Shown: positions 1 to 11,640, counted from the first letter of the stretch. The stretch: 64,000 nt of DNA from Atherix ibis (GCA_958298945.1 OY282609.1:56330220-56394219); one strand, 5' to 3'. Notes: generated by a model not told the origin, from the letters alone. Translations and numbers: made by a program.

Positions 1-285
1 TGTTGATAGTTGTGATGGTAGTATTGATGAAGGTGATTGGAGAGGTAATGGAAGCTGTTGTTGTAGTAATAGCGGTGTTGGTGTTGGAGATTTTGACGGT
101 TGTATTGTTCTTTTTAAATTACTTTTGATCAATGGTATTTGTTGCGGTTGTCCTAATTGTAATTCGTGTTGTTTTTGGTCCAAATATAATTCTCGATAAT
201 GTTGTTGCTTCTCTAGAAGCTCTGTGATTTGTTGCTGTTGTTGTTTAACAGATTGTCGATTATATTGTCGACTCGTTGTTGTCTC
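1..285 (-). CDS. Glutamine-rich exon, truncated by window edge
   Basis: On the minus strand one frame is open from 285 to 1 (95 codons). It begins ETTTSRQYNRQSVK, runs into five consecutive glutamines and a charged stretch (ITELLEKQQHYRELYLDQKQ), then a Pro/Leu/Ser-rich part ending in LPSQLST. The start is set by a splice acceptor just upstream (a run of T and C ending TTTAAG), which puts the first codon GAG in phase 0. The charged Gln/Glu/Leu stretch could form a coiled coil. The exon continues beyond the window. I do not recognise the protein; such low-complexity regions occur in many fly transcription and signalling proteins. The plus strand has a shorter Cys-rich frame that looks like its shadow. 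Confidence 0.5.
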
Positions 286-620
286 CTTAAAGAAATAATG
301 CAATAATCACACAAAAACAATAATTTTCTTATTGAAATTTTATTGCACGATCAAAATTGAATAGATTCTTTTGACTAATTTTCTTCAATTCTACACGTAT
401 TATTTTTGTTGATCTACAAATTCAACAACAGATATAAAACAATTTTTTTTAATCGATTATTATTTCAAAATTGACAATTATCAAAATCAATATATGTATA
501 TACACATAAAAAAAAAAAATTCAATTCGTATTCATTTATATAAATATTATCAAATTATATTATATTCAATTTATTCTATTAGTAGTAATTTTTTTTTTTT
601 TTTTTTGAATTTATTTTTAG

Positions 621-678
621 CAATCACACGAGACACATCGAGATGTTGTAAGGAGCATGCGAAATTGGCCCATATTAT
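621..678 (+). CDS. Candidate internal exon, plus strand
   Basis: A long T tract followed by an acceptor ending TTTTTAG at 620 and a strong donor (GTAAGT) at 679 bracket 58 bp. The preferred frame reads QSHETHRDVVRSMRNWPIL and leaves one extra base T. That phase fits the candidate exon at 36836, which starts with two bases (AT), giving a Tyr codon at the join. A second frame (ITRDTSRCCKEHAK) is also open, so the frame is not certain. No family recognised. The call rests on splice signals only. Confidence 0.35.
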
Positions 679-3600
679 GTAAGTTTAATATATTGATTGT
701 TTTTTTGTTGATAAAAGCTTTAGCATAAATATTTATTGATGTAGAAAGCAAAAATTGTGCAAAACTTATCTAAGCTAAAAAATATTATTGCAATTATTGT
801 AAAAACAGCTCTCATAGTTGCTCAGTAGTAGATAATATGTTTACGTATATTATTTGTGTATTAAATATGGTTTCACAAATACTTTTAGATTTTCACCATG
901 TTCCAAAATAAAAGCATATACATATAAGCAATATAATTATTTTTGGTTAAGACTTAATTGTTTTTTTCCACAAAAAAAATAAAACTAAAAATTAGTATTA
1001 AATAATATTTAAAATTATATTTTTTTTTAAAGTTCTCCAAATTTGTCTCCTAAAAGCGAATGATATACCGTAAATTTTTACACAAAATAGATAAAAAAAA
1101 ATTTCTTGAAATTTTCATTTTTCATTATAATTTTTATAGTACAATAATAATATTTTATAGTTAGTATCACTGTATATGCGATTATAGTGTAAATAAAAAT
1201 GCAAAAACTTTAAGTCTATTTGGACTTCGTGTTTAGATAATATACGCCTTCTATAAATAATATAAATATTGAATTATATTTACATGACAATAATATAAAT
1301 AAAATACAAATGAATTTAGAATGACAAGATAAATATGTTCGTGTATAACAATAAAACAGGCGCCGAAAAGTATGCTTCTGAACAACAGTTTCAATGACAT
1401 TTGAATATTGAAATGGCTACGCCGACGATATTGTGTGGTTCTTAAAGTCGATAATTTAGTTTAAAATTGACCTTTCACGATCAAAAATATATTTATATCC
1501 CGTTTAATTTACTTAGTGGACTTCTAGACAACATGGGTAATGTCACCAACAAAAATTCTTTCCTTTTCTATTTTTTATTATCATATTAATAATTGATAAA
1601 AGGGAAAAAATGTTTTCACTTAATTAATAGAAAGAACAATATTTCCAATGATGTAGACCATTAATTATTTGTACTTTAAGACAAGTAAATAATATTTTTC
1701 TTAGATGCTCTCTAAATTCCATGATGGGCTAGAGCTGACAGTGCATATTTTTAGATGATAAAAGACAAATGTTACCAAGTTTAATATAAGCTATAATATT
1801 TATTAATTAATTTTGCTAACAAGATGTTATTTTATTGAAAAGAGTATAATTTTATTGAATTTTAGTATAGATAAATAATTAGAAAATATTCAAAGATTTA
1901 CTGTAGGTACTAGCTAAATGGATTTTAATTAAATAATATCGAAAATATCATTTAAAAACTAATATCACTTAAAAAAAAATTTTTTTTTATTTTACTCTTA
2001 AACATTCTTTTTTAAATTGTAAAAATTCATCAAGAGTTAAAAGAAAAAAGAAGAAAGCTTTTATAAATTTCTTATTTATATCAATATTTATATCGATTAG
2101 ATCCCATTATTTTTGTACTAATAATATTAGTGAAAAAATTGCAATCCAAATTTTTTTTTTTGAAATTATTATAAAAACTCACATATAATGAGTTAATTGA
2201 TATCACATAATAAAATTAACATTTCGATTAATTGGAAAATTAATTTTCAGTAAAAGAATATGTTTTATTTGAATTTATTTTAATTAATTTATTTAGTCCA
2301 AAAAAAAAAAAAAAATAGTTGAGAAATAATAATACAAACCAAGAAAATTGTATAAAAATAAATATTTATCTCCTTTTATAAATTTCAAAGTTATGTTTTA
2401 TAAAAACTTTTAAAATAGTAAACTTTTTAGGAATTCCTGTTCTTTTTTCCGTCAACAAATCGTATGGGCATTTTCCATAAATAGTGCATACAATTTATTA
2501 TAGGCAAAAGCGATTAATAAAAAGCACTTGAACTAAAAACTTTTTCAACAAAAAAAATGATCCAAACTTCTTGTTTGTTGTAAAAAACTTAAGTATTATT
2601 GAAAAAAAAAATAGTTAAACAACAATATTAAAGCTAAAATTGCTAAAATTCACAATTAAAAAATCAAATACTTTTAGTGCAATATTGTAATTTCGCGGTG
2701 ATTTAATTCAATTTAGCCCCAAAATCACATTATACTATGTACTATACAAAATCCGATAGGTCTATGTACTAAACAGAATGTTATACTTTTTGTTTTTATT
2801 TTTTTTATTTTTGTTTTGTTTTTGTTATTGTATATTATTCTTAGTGCAAATATTTTGCTTAGAATTGCAAATAATGTGTTCTAGAATGCATATTAGGCTA
2901 AAATAAAATTACCAATACGTATAATATCTTCGTTTACCTTCAACAACAAAAATATATAAACGCATATATATATATTTGCTGTTATTGGATCCAATCTTCG
3001 GTAAAATCCAATTTGTTGATCACATTTCTCTTTATTTTCATAGTCGTATTTTTTTTTTATAAGATTATATATGAACTATAAAATATCTTTTAGAATAATA
3101 TTCTTATTTTCTTATAGTAAATTGTTAGTTTCAATTTGGCTTTCTTATTAAAAAAAAACAAAAATTGTTGATATCTTTTATAACTAAAAATTAAAAATAT
3201 GTTGTTTTTTTTTATAATCGCATATTAACACTATATTATTTAATTTTTTTTTTCATTATATTATAAAAAATAATTATATTATAAATTTTTCATTATACTT
3301 TTTTGAATAATATTTTAGTTTAAACTTTTTTATTCAAATATTATTATTTATAAACAGGCACTTTAATTATTAATCAAATAAAATAATATTTTTTTTAAAA
3401 ACACATTTTTATTAAACACTAATTTACCATTAGTCAGTTTCACTATCAGGAACAAATAATAATACATTTTTCAAAAATTTCATATTTTATTCACTTTTAT
3501 TTTGATATATGTTTATATCCACTATAGTAACAGATGTCAGTTTAAAAAAAAATTATATTGATTTTTTTTTAATATAACATTATTATTTATTTCTAAATTA

Positions 3601-4283
3601 TAGAAGAAAAAAAAAACAGAAGAACAAAAAAATTATCAATCAAAAAGTACTTAGCTAAAGCACAATAAAAAAAAATTCTCTATAAATAATATACTAAAAT
3701 TATAGTTGAATATTCGTTTAAACTAAAATTATCGTACAATATAAAACAGTTTAGAAAACATTAGCATAGTTTTTTAGTAGAGAAAACATATAATAGAAAT
3801 TATAAAATTACCTACTCATACACTAATATAAATGTTGTTTGTTTCTTTATTTTTTTTTATTATAGTTATTAAAGTACAATTTTGGCATTGTCTTAAAGAT
3901 CAATATTGAACAAAGACCTAAAGCTTACATTGGATAAAGTTGTTTCTTGTTTATTTTTTTTTTCTAGTTGATTTATATAAGTTTTCCAAATAAATTCATA
4001 AATTCATAAGATTATTACCAAACAATTTAATTAGACTATGTTTTATAATTTTACTTAAAATGATTATAAAATATTGAAATTAAAATTAATTTACAATATA
4101 TTCTCTTCACTATGTGTATATGAGTCGTAGGTACAGAAGAAAAACTAGAGACGCTTTTATGGATAATGTAACTTGAATGCGGCTTCCGGTTGACTAAGCT
4201 AGCATAAAATGAGCTTTTCACTACCTACAGTCAATGTAGACATTGTGGTTTTTATTTTCAATAGTAATTTTTCACATTATACA
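679..4283. other. AT-rich non-coding stretch
   Basis: About 3.6 kb of AT-rich sequence with many homopolymer A/T runs and stops in all frames. I see no transposase, reverse transcriptase or convincing exon here. Given exons on both sides and both strands it is probably intronic. The short open frames near 4.2-4.5 kb encode Phe/Tyr-rich low-complexity peptides and are not credible genes. Confidence 0.55.
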
Positions 4284-4309
4284 TATGTATGTATGTATGT
4301 ATGTATGTT
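4284..4309. repeat. TATG microsatellite
   Basis: About six tandem TATG units. This tetranucleotide is common in fly genomes. Its reverse complement appears as another microsatellite 300 bp downstream. Confidence 0.9.
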
Positions 4310-4603
4310 TGTTTTGTGCGTACACATTAGCTTTAGGGGTAGTTTCTTTCTATTTAGCTATATTTTTGTTTTTCGTTTTTGGACGTTTTTTTTTTTTTTT
4401 ATATATTGTATATATTTTCTTTATTTTTATTATCATCATTTTCATTGTTTTTTTTTTGCTGCTTCTTGTGTTTGTTTTATTATAGAATGTCATGTTTATA
4501 CACGTATGTTCGAACCTCATGACTGTGATACACGAAAAAAAGCTTTACACCAATTCAACTAAAGTTATAAAGCAAACAAACAGTACCAAATTTTTTTTAT
4601 TCA

Positions 4604-4658
4604 TATATACATACATACATACACACATACATACATACATACATATATACATACATAT
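4604..4658. repeat. TACA/CATA microsatellite
   Basis: An interrupted run of about a dozen TACA units with short TATA interruptions. It is the reverse complement of the TATG repeat at 4284-4309, so the two could pair as a long-looped hairpin. Confidence 0.9.
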
Positions 4659-5067
4659 GTAATAGTTGAAAGGATATACAGTTTTGTTATTTGTGTGATT
4701 GCTTTTGGATGAGTAGGCAAAATTTGTTGTTGAAAAAGTAGATATACTAGCTGCTTGCTTTCTATCAAATACCCACCTCCTTCGACCACCTCCACACCAA
4801 CCAATTCACAGCTAATCTAATTATTTTACATTGCTATCATTAAAATTTTTTTATTCTATACTCATATTTATATGTAATATTGTAATAGAATGTTCAATCT
4901 GTTCAGTAATTTACTTCAAAAAGATTTATTTCCATAGACAAACGAATACTATATACAAAAAAGAATACAGACTAAAATAAAATAAATGTAATGTTTCTAT
5001 AACCCTTTTTCAATTATAGTTACTCTTACATTTAGTTAATCAATATTATACAATACAGACAAATTAC

Positions 5068-5154
5068 CATTTCCGGATAGCATGAATCCGTAAAAGTGGC
5101 AATTTTTTCCATCAATATATTTCCAAAAGTAAAATCACTTTTTCTTACACGTGA
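5068..5154 (-). CDS. Candidate internal exon, minus strand
   Basis: Eighty-seven bases (29 codons, phase 0 at both ends) between an acceptor ending AAATTCAG and a donor GTAATT. The frame reads SRVRKSDFTFGNILMEKIAT followed by FTDSCYPEM. Only this frame joins cleanly at both splice sites. Its phase matches the Gln-rich exon at 285, so the two may be consecutive exons of one gene. Its phase does not directly match the preferred frame of the exon at 6639-6715, so a small exon would be missing between them or one call is wrong. Family not recognised. Confidence 0.4.
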
Positions 5155-6638
5155 CTGAATTTATGCATACATATTCGTACATTTTTATACTAGCACTGTG
5201 GATGCCAGAATCTGAATTGCACTATTTTTATAAATAAGGGTAGGTTAGGGGAGAGATTGATATATAGCGTGGAACAATGTCATTACTCTTTTTTTTTTTT
5301 GGGTAGGTAGGCAAAAGTAATTTAAGATTTTATTGAGCATTTATTACCAATAATAAATTGTTGAACATTTTTTTTAACAATTTTAATGTAGTTTTCTTTT
5401 GTGATTCGCTTAGTTCGAACCTTGATGGAAAAGAAGAAGTTGGTTTTATTAGAATTTTTATTGATCCGTCACTTTCGCTATAGAAAAAATTTCAAATTTT
5501 TTTATGCACTGATTTATTTGAATTAATGACACTTTAGCCCAATTGTGACTAATAAAAAATTTCATAATAATATTTTTTTCAGTATAATATGATATTTTTT
5601 AAAGTAACTACATTTACAATAGTTAAGATATCAAATCATACAATTAAGCACAGTGTAACTAAGTGATTTTCTTCGAATTTTATTACTCAAAAAAAAAAAT
5701 GTTATTTTTTTGACAATAATTTCAAATTAGATTAAATCAAATCATCTACTTTTTGGGGTTATTTTTTCTTTTTTTGGGATAAGAAAAAAATCTTTAATCG
5801 ATATTTCCAAATTTAGACATAAAATTTGCCATTTGACATTTACAGAGTATATGCATTTGTATAGAAAAGAAAAAAAAAATGAACAAGATTAATTAATATA
5901 AATCTAATCATTCTAAATAACAACTTTATAAATATACTTTAGTTGGTATTTCATAATATCCTAATTATAAGTGTTTAAACTGAAATTCGAGACAAGCATT
6001 AATAAATACCAATGTAGGTTAAGTTGACTAGGATGTTTTGTTGTTGTTGTTGTCAAAATGCTAAATGTAGTAATTGATTATTAATTAAATATTTTTTATG
6101 ATAAATATTACTAGAGGTAAATACGAATGTACACGCATGTATAATAGTGTAGCCATCAATGTAATAAAATCGATATTATCTGACCAAATCAAATAAATCA
6201 AGTTGTCAGAGAAAAGTTAATTAATTCGTAATTCGATTTTCATACTCATATATTTTATCTTTACTTTCATCAAATATTGATAAGATTTTATATTATTCTA
6301 TTATTTTTAATGGCCAAAAAATACATAGATGTCTAAATTTTTTTTACCAATTTTTTTTGCTGGCAAAATGAGGGTTAATTAATTTTGGAATAATTTTTCT
6401 ATCACCTCAATATTTATACAATTAAAAAAAAAAAAAAAGGAACAACGTTCTGAATAATAATCACCGTTGAGATAATCTATTCAATTATCAGATAATAATA
6501 TACTTATCGAAATATTTTTCTTTAATTAATCTTAAATATTTTCTGCTCTCGTATGTAATTCCATATATTATGAAAGTTGAATATTATTATAGTACCAAAA
6601 ATACAATAGCAAATTTTTAAAAATTTAACTAAAATTAC
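5155..6638. other. AT-rich non-coding stretch
   Basis: Nothing coding or repetitive recognised apart from A/T runs and a short GTT repeat near 6040. Probably intron between the minus-strand candidate exons. Confidence 0.5.
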
Positions 6639-6715
6639 CTGCATTTTCGTATCCAGTACGATACTGCAGCGATTGCACCTAAAACAATGGCACCTAAGGC
6701 ACACCAGAAAGCTGT
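6639..6715 (-). CDS. Candidate exon encoding a transmembrane segment
   Basis: A 77-bp minus-strand exon with an acceptor ending TTTACAG and a donor GTAATT. The preferred frame begins in phase 0 and reads TAFWCALGAIVLGAIAAVSY followed by WIRKC plus two bases: about 20 hydrophobic residues flanked by Trp and a basic tail, as expected for a membrane-spanning helix with a positive cytoplasmic side. This frame is phase-compatible with the exon at 22530-22600, which ends in phase 0. A second frame is open but reads as a Cys/Arg-rich string and is judged a shadow. Family not recognised. Confidence 0.45.
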
Positions 6716-6814
6716 CTGTAAATTGTATTAGAGCAAAGTTTAATTTATTAGTTTACACATTTTTATTACTAACAATACTTATTTATTTAATGATAAAAGT
6801 AATCATTTTTTTCT

Positions 6815-6833
6815 TATATATATATATATATAT
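6815..6833. repeat. TA dinucleotide repeat
   Basis: About nine TA units, just before the retroelement fragment. Confidence 0.85.
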
Positions 6834-6860
6834 CTAAGATTTATTCAGATACGCCAAAAA

Positions 6861-7400
6861 GATCTCACTGTTTGTCTAGTATGAATTCTGTTAATAGACA
6901 TATGACTAAGGATGTTGTTTGCCATTCTGTTAGTAGGATTTTAGCAGATGAGGGATAGATGCAAGCACTGAACGTCGGAGAGTTTCTCCAACCAATTCAT
7001 CAGCACTTTCATTTTCCATAATTCCCAGATGTCCCGGCAACCAATGCAACTGGAAATTCCTATTGTTGAGTAGGTTATGTAAAATATCTTTGATTGATGA
7101 TCGAAAAAGCTGATAGTAATTTCCACCGATGATTGAAAAAGCTGATACTAATTTCCAAGACCCCAACATAAAGATCACGAATTTGGGCGCCAGTTTCCAA
7201 ACCCTTCCAACTATTCGAGGAATATGGTTGTCTCTAGATAGGTTTAAGAAGGTACGTGTCGGTACTTGTCTTCTTAAACCTAACGTAGATATTCTAAATT
7301 CAAAACGTAGATATTCTAAATACCTAAAAAAGTTTTCCAATTATTCTAAAAAGGTTTCCAATCTCGATGCGGAATGCAATTTTTGAAGTTCAGAAAGAAA
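6861..7400 (-). mobile_element. I-like non-LTR retroelement fragment (RNase H region)
   Basis: The minus strand reads FQLHWLPGHLGIMENESADE followed by LVGETLRRSV, matching the last catalytic block of retroelement RNase H (W-x-P-x-H-x-G-I then N-E-x-A-D). The stretch 6905-7030 closely matches 43300-43420, so both come from one family. Sequence above 7080 carries imperfect short duplications (a unit containing GAAAAAGCTGAT, and GATATTCTAAAT) that have expanded the frame. The element is 5'-truncated and has no intact reverse transcriptase. RNase H of this type removes the RNA strand during reverse transcription. Confidence 0.65.
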
Positions 7401-7562
7401 ATGAAAGGGGGGGGAGGGGTCGTTTAGTTACCAAACAAAATGTTATTATCAATTCATCTGACTCGGGCTTTGTAAAGATGCAAAGAGATAGGCTTTCGAC
7501 CAGTTTCGATAAGGATTAAGTCCACCGGAGAAGTTCGATGTGCTCCACTGGCTAGCTTTGTA
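7401..7562. other. Unassigned spacer
   Basis: Short stretch with a G-rich run near 7408-7418, between the retroelement fragment and element B1. No gene seen. Confidence 0.4.
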
Positions 7563-7674
7563 TAGGGTTTTTCGAATAAGAGTGATATGATTTCTTTTCA
7601 AAAAAAACACACACTAATTATTAAGGAAATTCAAATGTTTTATTATTTAATATGAAGTATAATCGATACAATTA

Positions 7675-8939
7675 CGAGGGTCGTTCAATAAGTCCTTAGA
7701 AAATCCGAGAAATTGCGCTCGTAGTGTCGGTAAAGTAGCATTATCGACAGGAAAGCTGTCAAAATTTCAGCTCGATCCATAGCGTAGGTCAATTTCTATC
7801 GTCGATTAAAGTTAACGACATTTATTTGTGCATAACAATGGAAAAAAGCGAGTTTAGGCCTGTCATCAAATATCTCCATTTGAAAGGCTTAAGCCCGAAA
7901 GAAATCAAAGCCGAGTTGGATGCAGTTCATGGCACATCTGCACCTGTGTTTGCGACGGTTTACAATTGGGTGAATGAATTTAAACGTGGCCGTTCATCCA
8001 CAAAAGATGAACATCGTTCAGGACGCCCAGTTGAGGTGTCTACTCCTGAAATCATCGACAAAATCCACGATCTGATTTTCAACGATCGGCGAATTAAAGT
8101 GCGCGAATTAGTTGAGGCTACGGGCATATCACAAGGTACAGTCGCTTCAATTTTGCATGAAAAATTGTCTGTGAAAAAAATTTCGGCAAGACGCGTTTGC
8201 TCTCAGAGGAGAATAATCGCAATCGTGCAGTGGACTCTGAGGCTATTTTGGCACTCTTTCGTCGCAATCCTGCCGAATTCCTTCGTCGATATTTCACTGT
8301 GGACGAAACCTGAATACACTACTACACTCCAGAAACGAAGAGACAGTCATCACAGTGGATTATCAAGGGTGATCGGGCTCCGAAGAATGCAAAAACTGTG
8401 CCATCGGCCGGCAAGGTGATGGCCACGGTCTTTTGGGATTCTCAGGGCATCATTTTTATCGACTACTTGGAAAAAGGAAAAACAATAACAGGAGCGTATT
8501 ACGCGTCGTTATTGCAACAGTTAAGCGAGGAAATCAAAGAGAAACGCCCCCATCTGAAGAAGAAAAAAATCCTCTTGCATCAGGACAATGCGCGTGTGCA
8601 CACCTGCACTGTTTCCATGGCCAAAATTGTGGAATTGAGAATGGAATTGTTGCAGCATCCCGCTTATTCACCAGATTCGGCCCCGATTTTCTTTTCCCCA
8701 ATCTGAAGAAATGACTTGGCGGACGACGGTTCACTTCCAACGAGGACATAATTGCTCAAACGGATGAGTATTTTGCAGAACTTCCGAAATTCTATTTTTT
8801 GGCCGGGATAAAAATTTTGGAAAAACGGTTGGAAAAGTGTATAGAGCTAAAAGGAGATTATGTTGAAAAATAAAATTTTTTCTTCTTCAAAAAACAGTTT
8901 TTTTCCATCTTTTTCTACGGCCTTATTGAACGACCCTCG
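7675..8939 (+). mobile_element. Family A mariner, copy 1 (A1)
   Basis: The element starts CGAGGGTCGTTCAATAAGTC after a TA and ends with the inverted match at 8939. It is nested in B1. About 160 bp of 5' leader precede the transposase start. In this copy the leader is shortened relative to A4. A1 plus the following 1.37 kb are duplicated as A2 plus flank. Confidence 0.9.
7838..8873 (+). pseudogene. Family A mariner transposase, broken (A1)
   Basis: Mariner transposases cut and paste their own element at TA sites using a DD34D active site. The copy begins MEKSEFRPVIKYLHLKGLSP and contains the N-terminal helix-turn-helix region (near residues 5-110). It is broken by a 7-bp deletion near 8190 in the W-V-P-R-L linker, a Trp-to-stop change directly after V-D-E-T near 8310, and a 7-bp deletion near 8686 that removes the third catalytic region (P-S-D). 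The C-terminus E-L-K-G-D-Y-V-E-K is still readable. It cannot encode an active enzyme. Confidence 0.9.
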
Positions 8940-8959
8940 TTAGTTCTGAATAAAACGTC

Positions 8960-9555
8960 ATTCTTTTGCAGAAACGAATTCGATGAACCCAATTTTCGAG
9001 CACTTTTTCCACTAAATCAAGTCTTATGTCTTGAATAGCACGTTCAATATTGACTTCTAAAGCTTGAAGAGAGTCTAGTTTCTAGTCTTTAGCAAGAGCT
9101 AAAGACCAATGACTTCAAATAACCCCACAAGAAATAGTCTAATGGTGTTGGAAACCCAATTTCTTGAAATAATCGAATCTCCAAACTTTTCTCGCAATAA
9201 TTCGGTTGTTGCGCGTGCTGCAAAAGCCCCGTTTTGTTGGAACCAGATATTTTTAAGATCAAGTTCTTCCAATTTTGGCCATAAAAAGTTGGTTATCAGC
9301 GATCTACCATATACCGTTCTCCATTGACAGTAACGGTGTTACCAGCTTCATTTCGAAAGAAGTACGGACCGATGATTCTACCAGACCAAAAACCACACCA
9401 AACTGCCAATTTAGGTGAATGTAATGGGTGTTCATGAATAATTTGTGGATTTTCTTCGCACCAGAATCGACAGTTTTGTTTATTTACCGCACCACTCAGA
9501 TGAAAGTGAGCCTCATCGGAGAAAATGATTTTCTTAAAAAAATCTTTATCGTTTT
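8960..9555 (-). pseudogene. Family B transposase remnant (B1)
   Basis: Read on the minus strand, pieces match the D,D-type transposase better preserved in B3: a start of catalytic domain with D-E-A-H-F-H-L-S-G, then N-K-Q-N-C-R, then N-P-Q-I-I-H-E-H-P-L, V-W-C-G-F-W-S-G, F-F-R-N-E-A-G-N-T-V-T-V-N-G, and a C-terminal D-Y-F-L-W-G-Y-L-K block in another frame. Several frameshifts and small deletions, including loss around the Q-Q-D-G-A block, show it is dead. The N-terminal DNA-binding half is absent. Confidence 0.75.
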
Positions 9556-9731
9556 CAATTTTATTTGATAATAAAAGTGAATAATTTTTAAACGTTGTTC
9601 TTGCGTATATCTCTTCATGATGAAATTGTAAGCATTATTGAATACAATGAAAAAAAAAGACAGATCATGACATATTACAAAATGGCCGAAACGTCACTTA
9701 GAAATCATATTACTCTTATTGGAAAACCCTA

Positions 9732-10311
9732 TACAATGGTTAGGCACAGTCTCACCTCGACGTAATCTTGCTTTTGGCATTCTAACGCATATACTGGGAA
9801 AATAAAGAAGTTGTTCGTCTAAAATGACGTTAATTGTTCTACAATAATAACTTCACTTTATTTAACCTTGTTAACCATAACTACACATATTTATAATATT
9901 ACAAGATTTTATATTATTTTTTTTTGAATATTTATTGTAGCATTGCAATTTTGTAAAAATTGTTAATTATTGAAGAATTGATTTGTTGGAATTTTAAGCA
10001 TACTTTTTTAATATAATGTAATTGGATACTCTTATTTGATCGGATAAAAGGTTATTAAAAGTATTGTAAATGGCTTTAAACATCAAGTGTCAGTTACTGA
10101 AACCTATCGTATTTTATTATTTCGTGCCAGTTGTTGCAACTTCATAGTTTTATTAATTATATTGTAGAATCATTTATCAAAATAAAAGAACAATTTTTTT
10201 GAATTATTTATTAAAGTACCCAAAAAAAATGTTTTTTACAATCTTTTTATCTAGAATTGTTTTTTGCAGTCTTTTTACGAAAAACATTTGCTAAGACACT
10301 TGACAATTCCA
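9732..10311. other. Flanking AT-rich sequence inside the duplicated unit
   Basis: No gene or element recognised. The sequence is host or older repeat DNA carried along in the tandem duplication, and is repeated at 12432-13003. Confidence 0.6.
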
Positions 10312-10399
10312 CGAGGGTCGTTCAATAAGTCCTTAGAAAATCTAAGAAATTGCGCTCGTAGTGTCGGTAAAGATTTGTACGCTATGGATCGAGCGTTAT

Positions 10400-10476
10400 A
10401 CCTACGCTATGGATCGAGCTGAAATTTTGGCAGACAGGAAAGCTGCCAAAATTTCAGCTCGATCCATAGCGTAGGT
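10400..10476. repeat. Perfect 34-bp palindrome in A2 leader
   Basis: Arms 10400-10433 and 10443-10476 are exact reverse complements around a 9-base loop (ACAGGAAAG). Both arms derive from one leader segment (AGCTCGATCCATAGCGTAGG is present once in A1), so the second arm is an inverted copy. It lies between the TIR and the transposase start. Confidence 0.95.
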
Positions 10477-10524
10477 CAATTTCTATCGTCGATTAAAGTT
10501 AACGACATTTATTTGTGCATAACA

Positions 10525-11573
10525 ATGGAAAAAAGTGAGTTTAGGGCTGTCATCAAACATCTCCATTTGAAAGGCTTAAGCCCGAAAGAAATCAAAGCCG
10601 AGTTGGATGCAGTTCATGGCACATCTGCACCTGTGTTTGCGACGGTTTACAATTGGGTGAATGAATTTAAACGTGGCCGTTCATCAACAAAAGATGAACA
10701 TCGTTCAGGACGCCCAGTTGAGGTGTCTACTTCTGAAATCATCGACAAAATCCACAATCTGATTTTGAACGATCGGCGAATTAAAGTGCGCGAATTATTT
10801 GAGGCCACGGGCATATCACACGGTACAGTCGCTTCAATTTTGCATGAAAAATTGTCTGTGAAAAAAATTTCGGCAAGATGGGTGCCGCGTTTGCTCTCAG
10901 AGGAGAATAATCGCAATCGTGCAGTGGACTCTGAGGCTATGTTGGCACTCTTTCGTCGCAATCCTGCCGAATTCCTTCGTCGATATTTCACTGTGGACGA
11001 AACCTGGATACACTACTACACTCCAGAAACGAAGAGACAGTCATCACAGTGGATTTTGAAGGGTGAACGGACTCCGAAGAAGGCAAAAACTGTGCTACGG
11101 CCGGCAAGGTGAGGGCAACGGTCTTTTGGGATTCGCAGGGCATCATTTTTATCGACTACTTGAAAAAAGGAAAAACAATAACAGGAGCGTATTACGCGTC
11201 GTTATTGCAACGGTTGAGCGAGGAAATCAAAGAGAAACGCCCCCATCTGAAGAAGAAAAAAATCCTCTTGCATCAGGACAATGCGCGTGTGCACACCTGC
11301 GCTGTTTCCATGGCCAAAATTGTGGAATTGAGAATGGAATTGTTGCAGCATCCCGCTTATTCACCAGATTTGGTCCCGAATGACTATTTTCTTTTCCCTA
11401 ATCTGAAGAAATGGCTTGGCGGACGACGGTTCACTTCCAACGAGGACTTCATTGCTCAAACGGATGAGTATTTTGCAGAACTTCCGAAATTCTATTTTTT
11501 GGCCGGGATAAAAATTTTGGAAAAACGGTTGGAAAAGTGTATAGAGCTAAAAGGAGATTATGTTGAAAAATAA
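10525..11573 (+). pseudogene. Family A mariner transposase with one frameshift (A2)
   Basis: Starts MEKSEFRAVIKHLHLKGLSP. The helix-turn-helix region, the linker W-V-P-R-L-L-S-E-E-N-N-R-N-R and the first catalytic block V-D-E-T-W-I-H-Y-Y are intact. A one-base deletion near 11092 (the A-K-T-V-P-S-A-G region) shifts the frame. The downstream frame then carries L-H-Q-D-N-A-R-V-H-T and S-P-D-L-V-P-N-D-Y-F-L-F and reaches the normal C-terminus D-Y-V-E-K. All three acidic residues are present but split across two frames. This is the least damaged copy after A5, A6 and C2. Confidence 0.9.
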
Positions 11574-11640
11574 AATTTTTTCTTCTTCAAAAAACAGTTT
11601 TTTTCCATCTTTTTCTACGGCCTTATTGAACGACCCTCGT

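Larger units (their letters stand above)
7563..9731 (-). mobile_element. Family B mariner-related element, copy 1, split by A1
   Basis: Left end TAGGGTTTTTCGAATAAGAG at 7563 and right end reading inward as TAGGGTTTTCCAATAAGAGT (complement of about 9712-9731), each next to TA, form the terminal inverted repeats. The two halves are separated by family A element A1 at 7675-8939. Without A1 the element would be about 0.9 kb. The right part carries a decayed minus-strand transposase. The B ends are complete, so B1 inserted first and A1 later. Confidence 0.8.
7675..10309. repeat. Tandem duplication, copy 1 (A1 plus B flank)
   Basis: Copy 1 comprises A1, the right part of B1 and about 580 bp of flank. 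The 8941-10309 part recurs at 11641-13003, offset by 2700 bp, with only a handful of differences (for example at 9274 and 10136, and a small indel near 10177). The identity indicates recent duplication. Confidence 0.9.
10312..11639 (+). mobile_element. Family A mariner, copy 2 (A2)
   Basis: Starts CGAGGGTCGTTCAATAAGTC and ends with the inverted match at 11639, but the left flank is CA rather than TA because the start is a duplication junction. The downstream flank is shared with A1. Its 5' leader carries a perfect 34-bp inverted repeat absent from A1. Confidence 0.9.

Noticed and set aside
1..210. Plus-strand Cys-rich frame opposite the Gln-rich exon
   Set aside because: Cysteine (TGT) runs are the complement of the CAA/CAG glutamine codons; the minus frame is longer and follows a splice acceptor.
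4209..4562. Open frame of 117 codons, Phe/Tyr/Val-rich
   Set aside because: Composition follows from T-runs and the TATG microsatellite; no splice context, no motif.
6639..6713. Alternative frame of the minus-strand exon (C-L-R-C-H-C-F-R-C)
   Set aside because: The other frame gives a clean transmembrane helix and fits the phase of the upstream exon; the Cys/Arg-rich reading looks like a shadow.
10647..10991. Minus-strand open frames inside family A elements
   Set aside because: They are antisense to the mariner transposase and recur in each copy at the same place.
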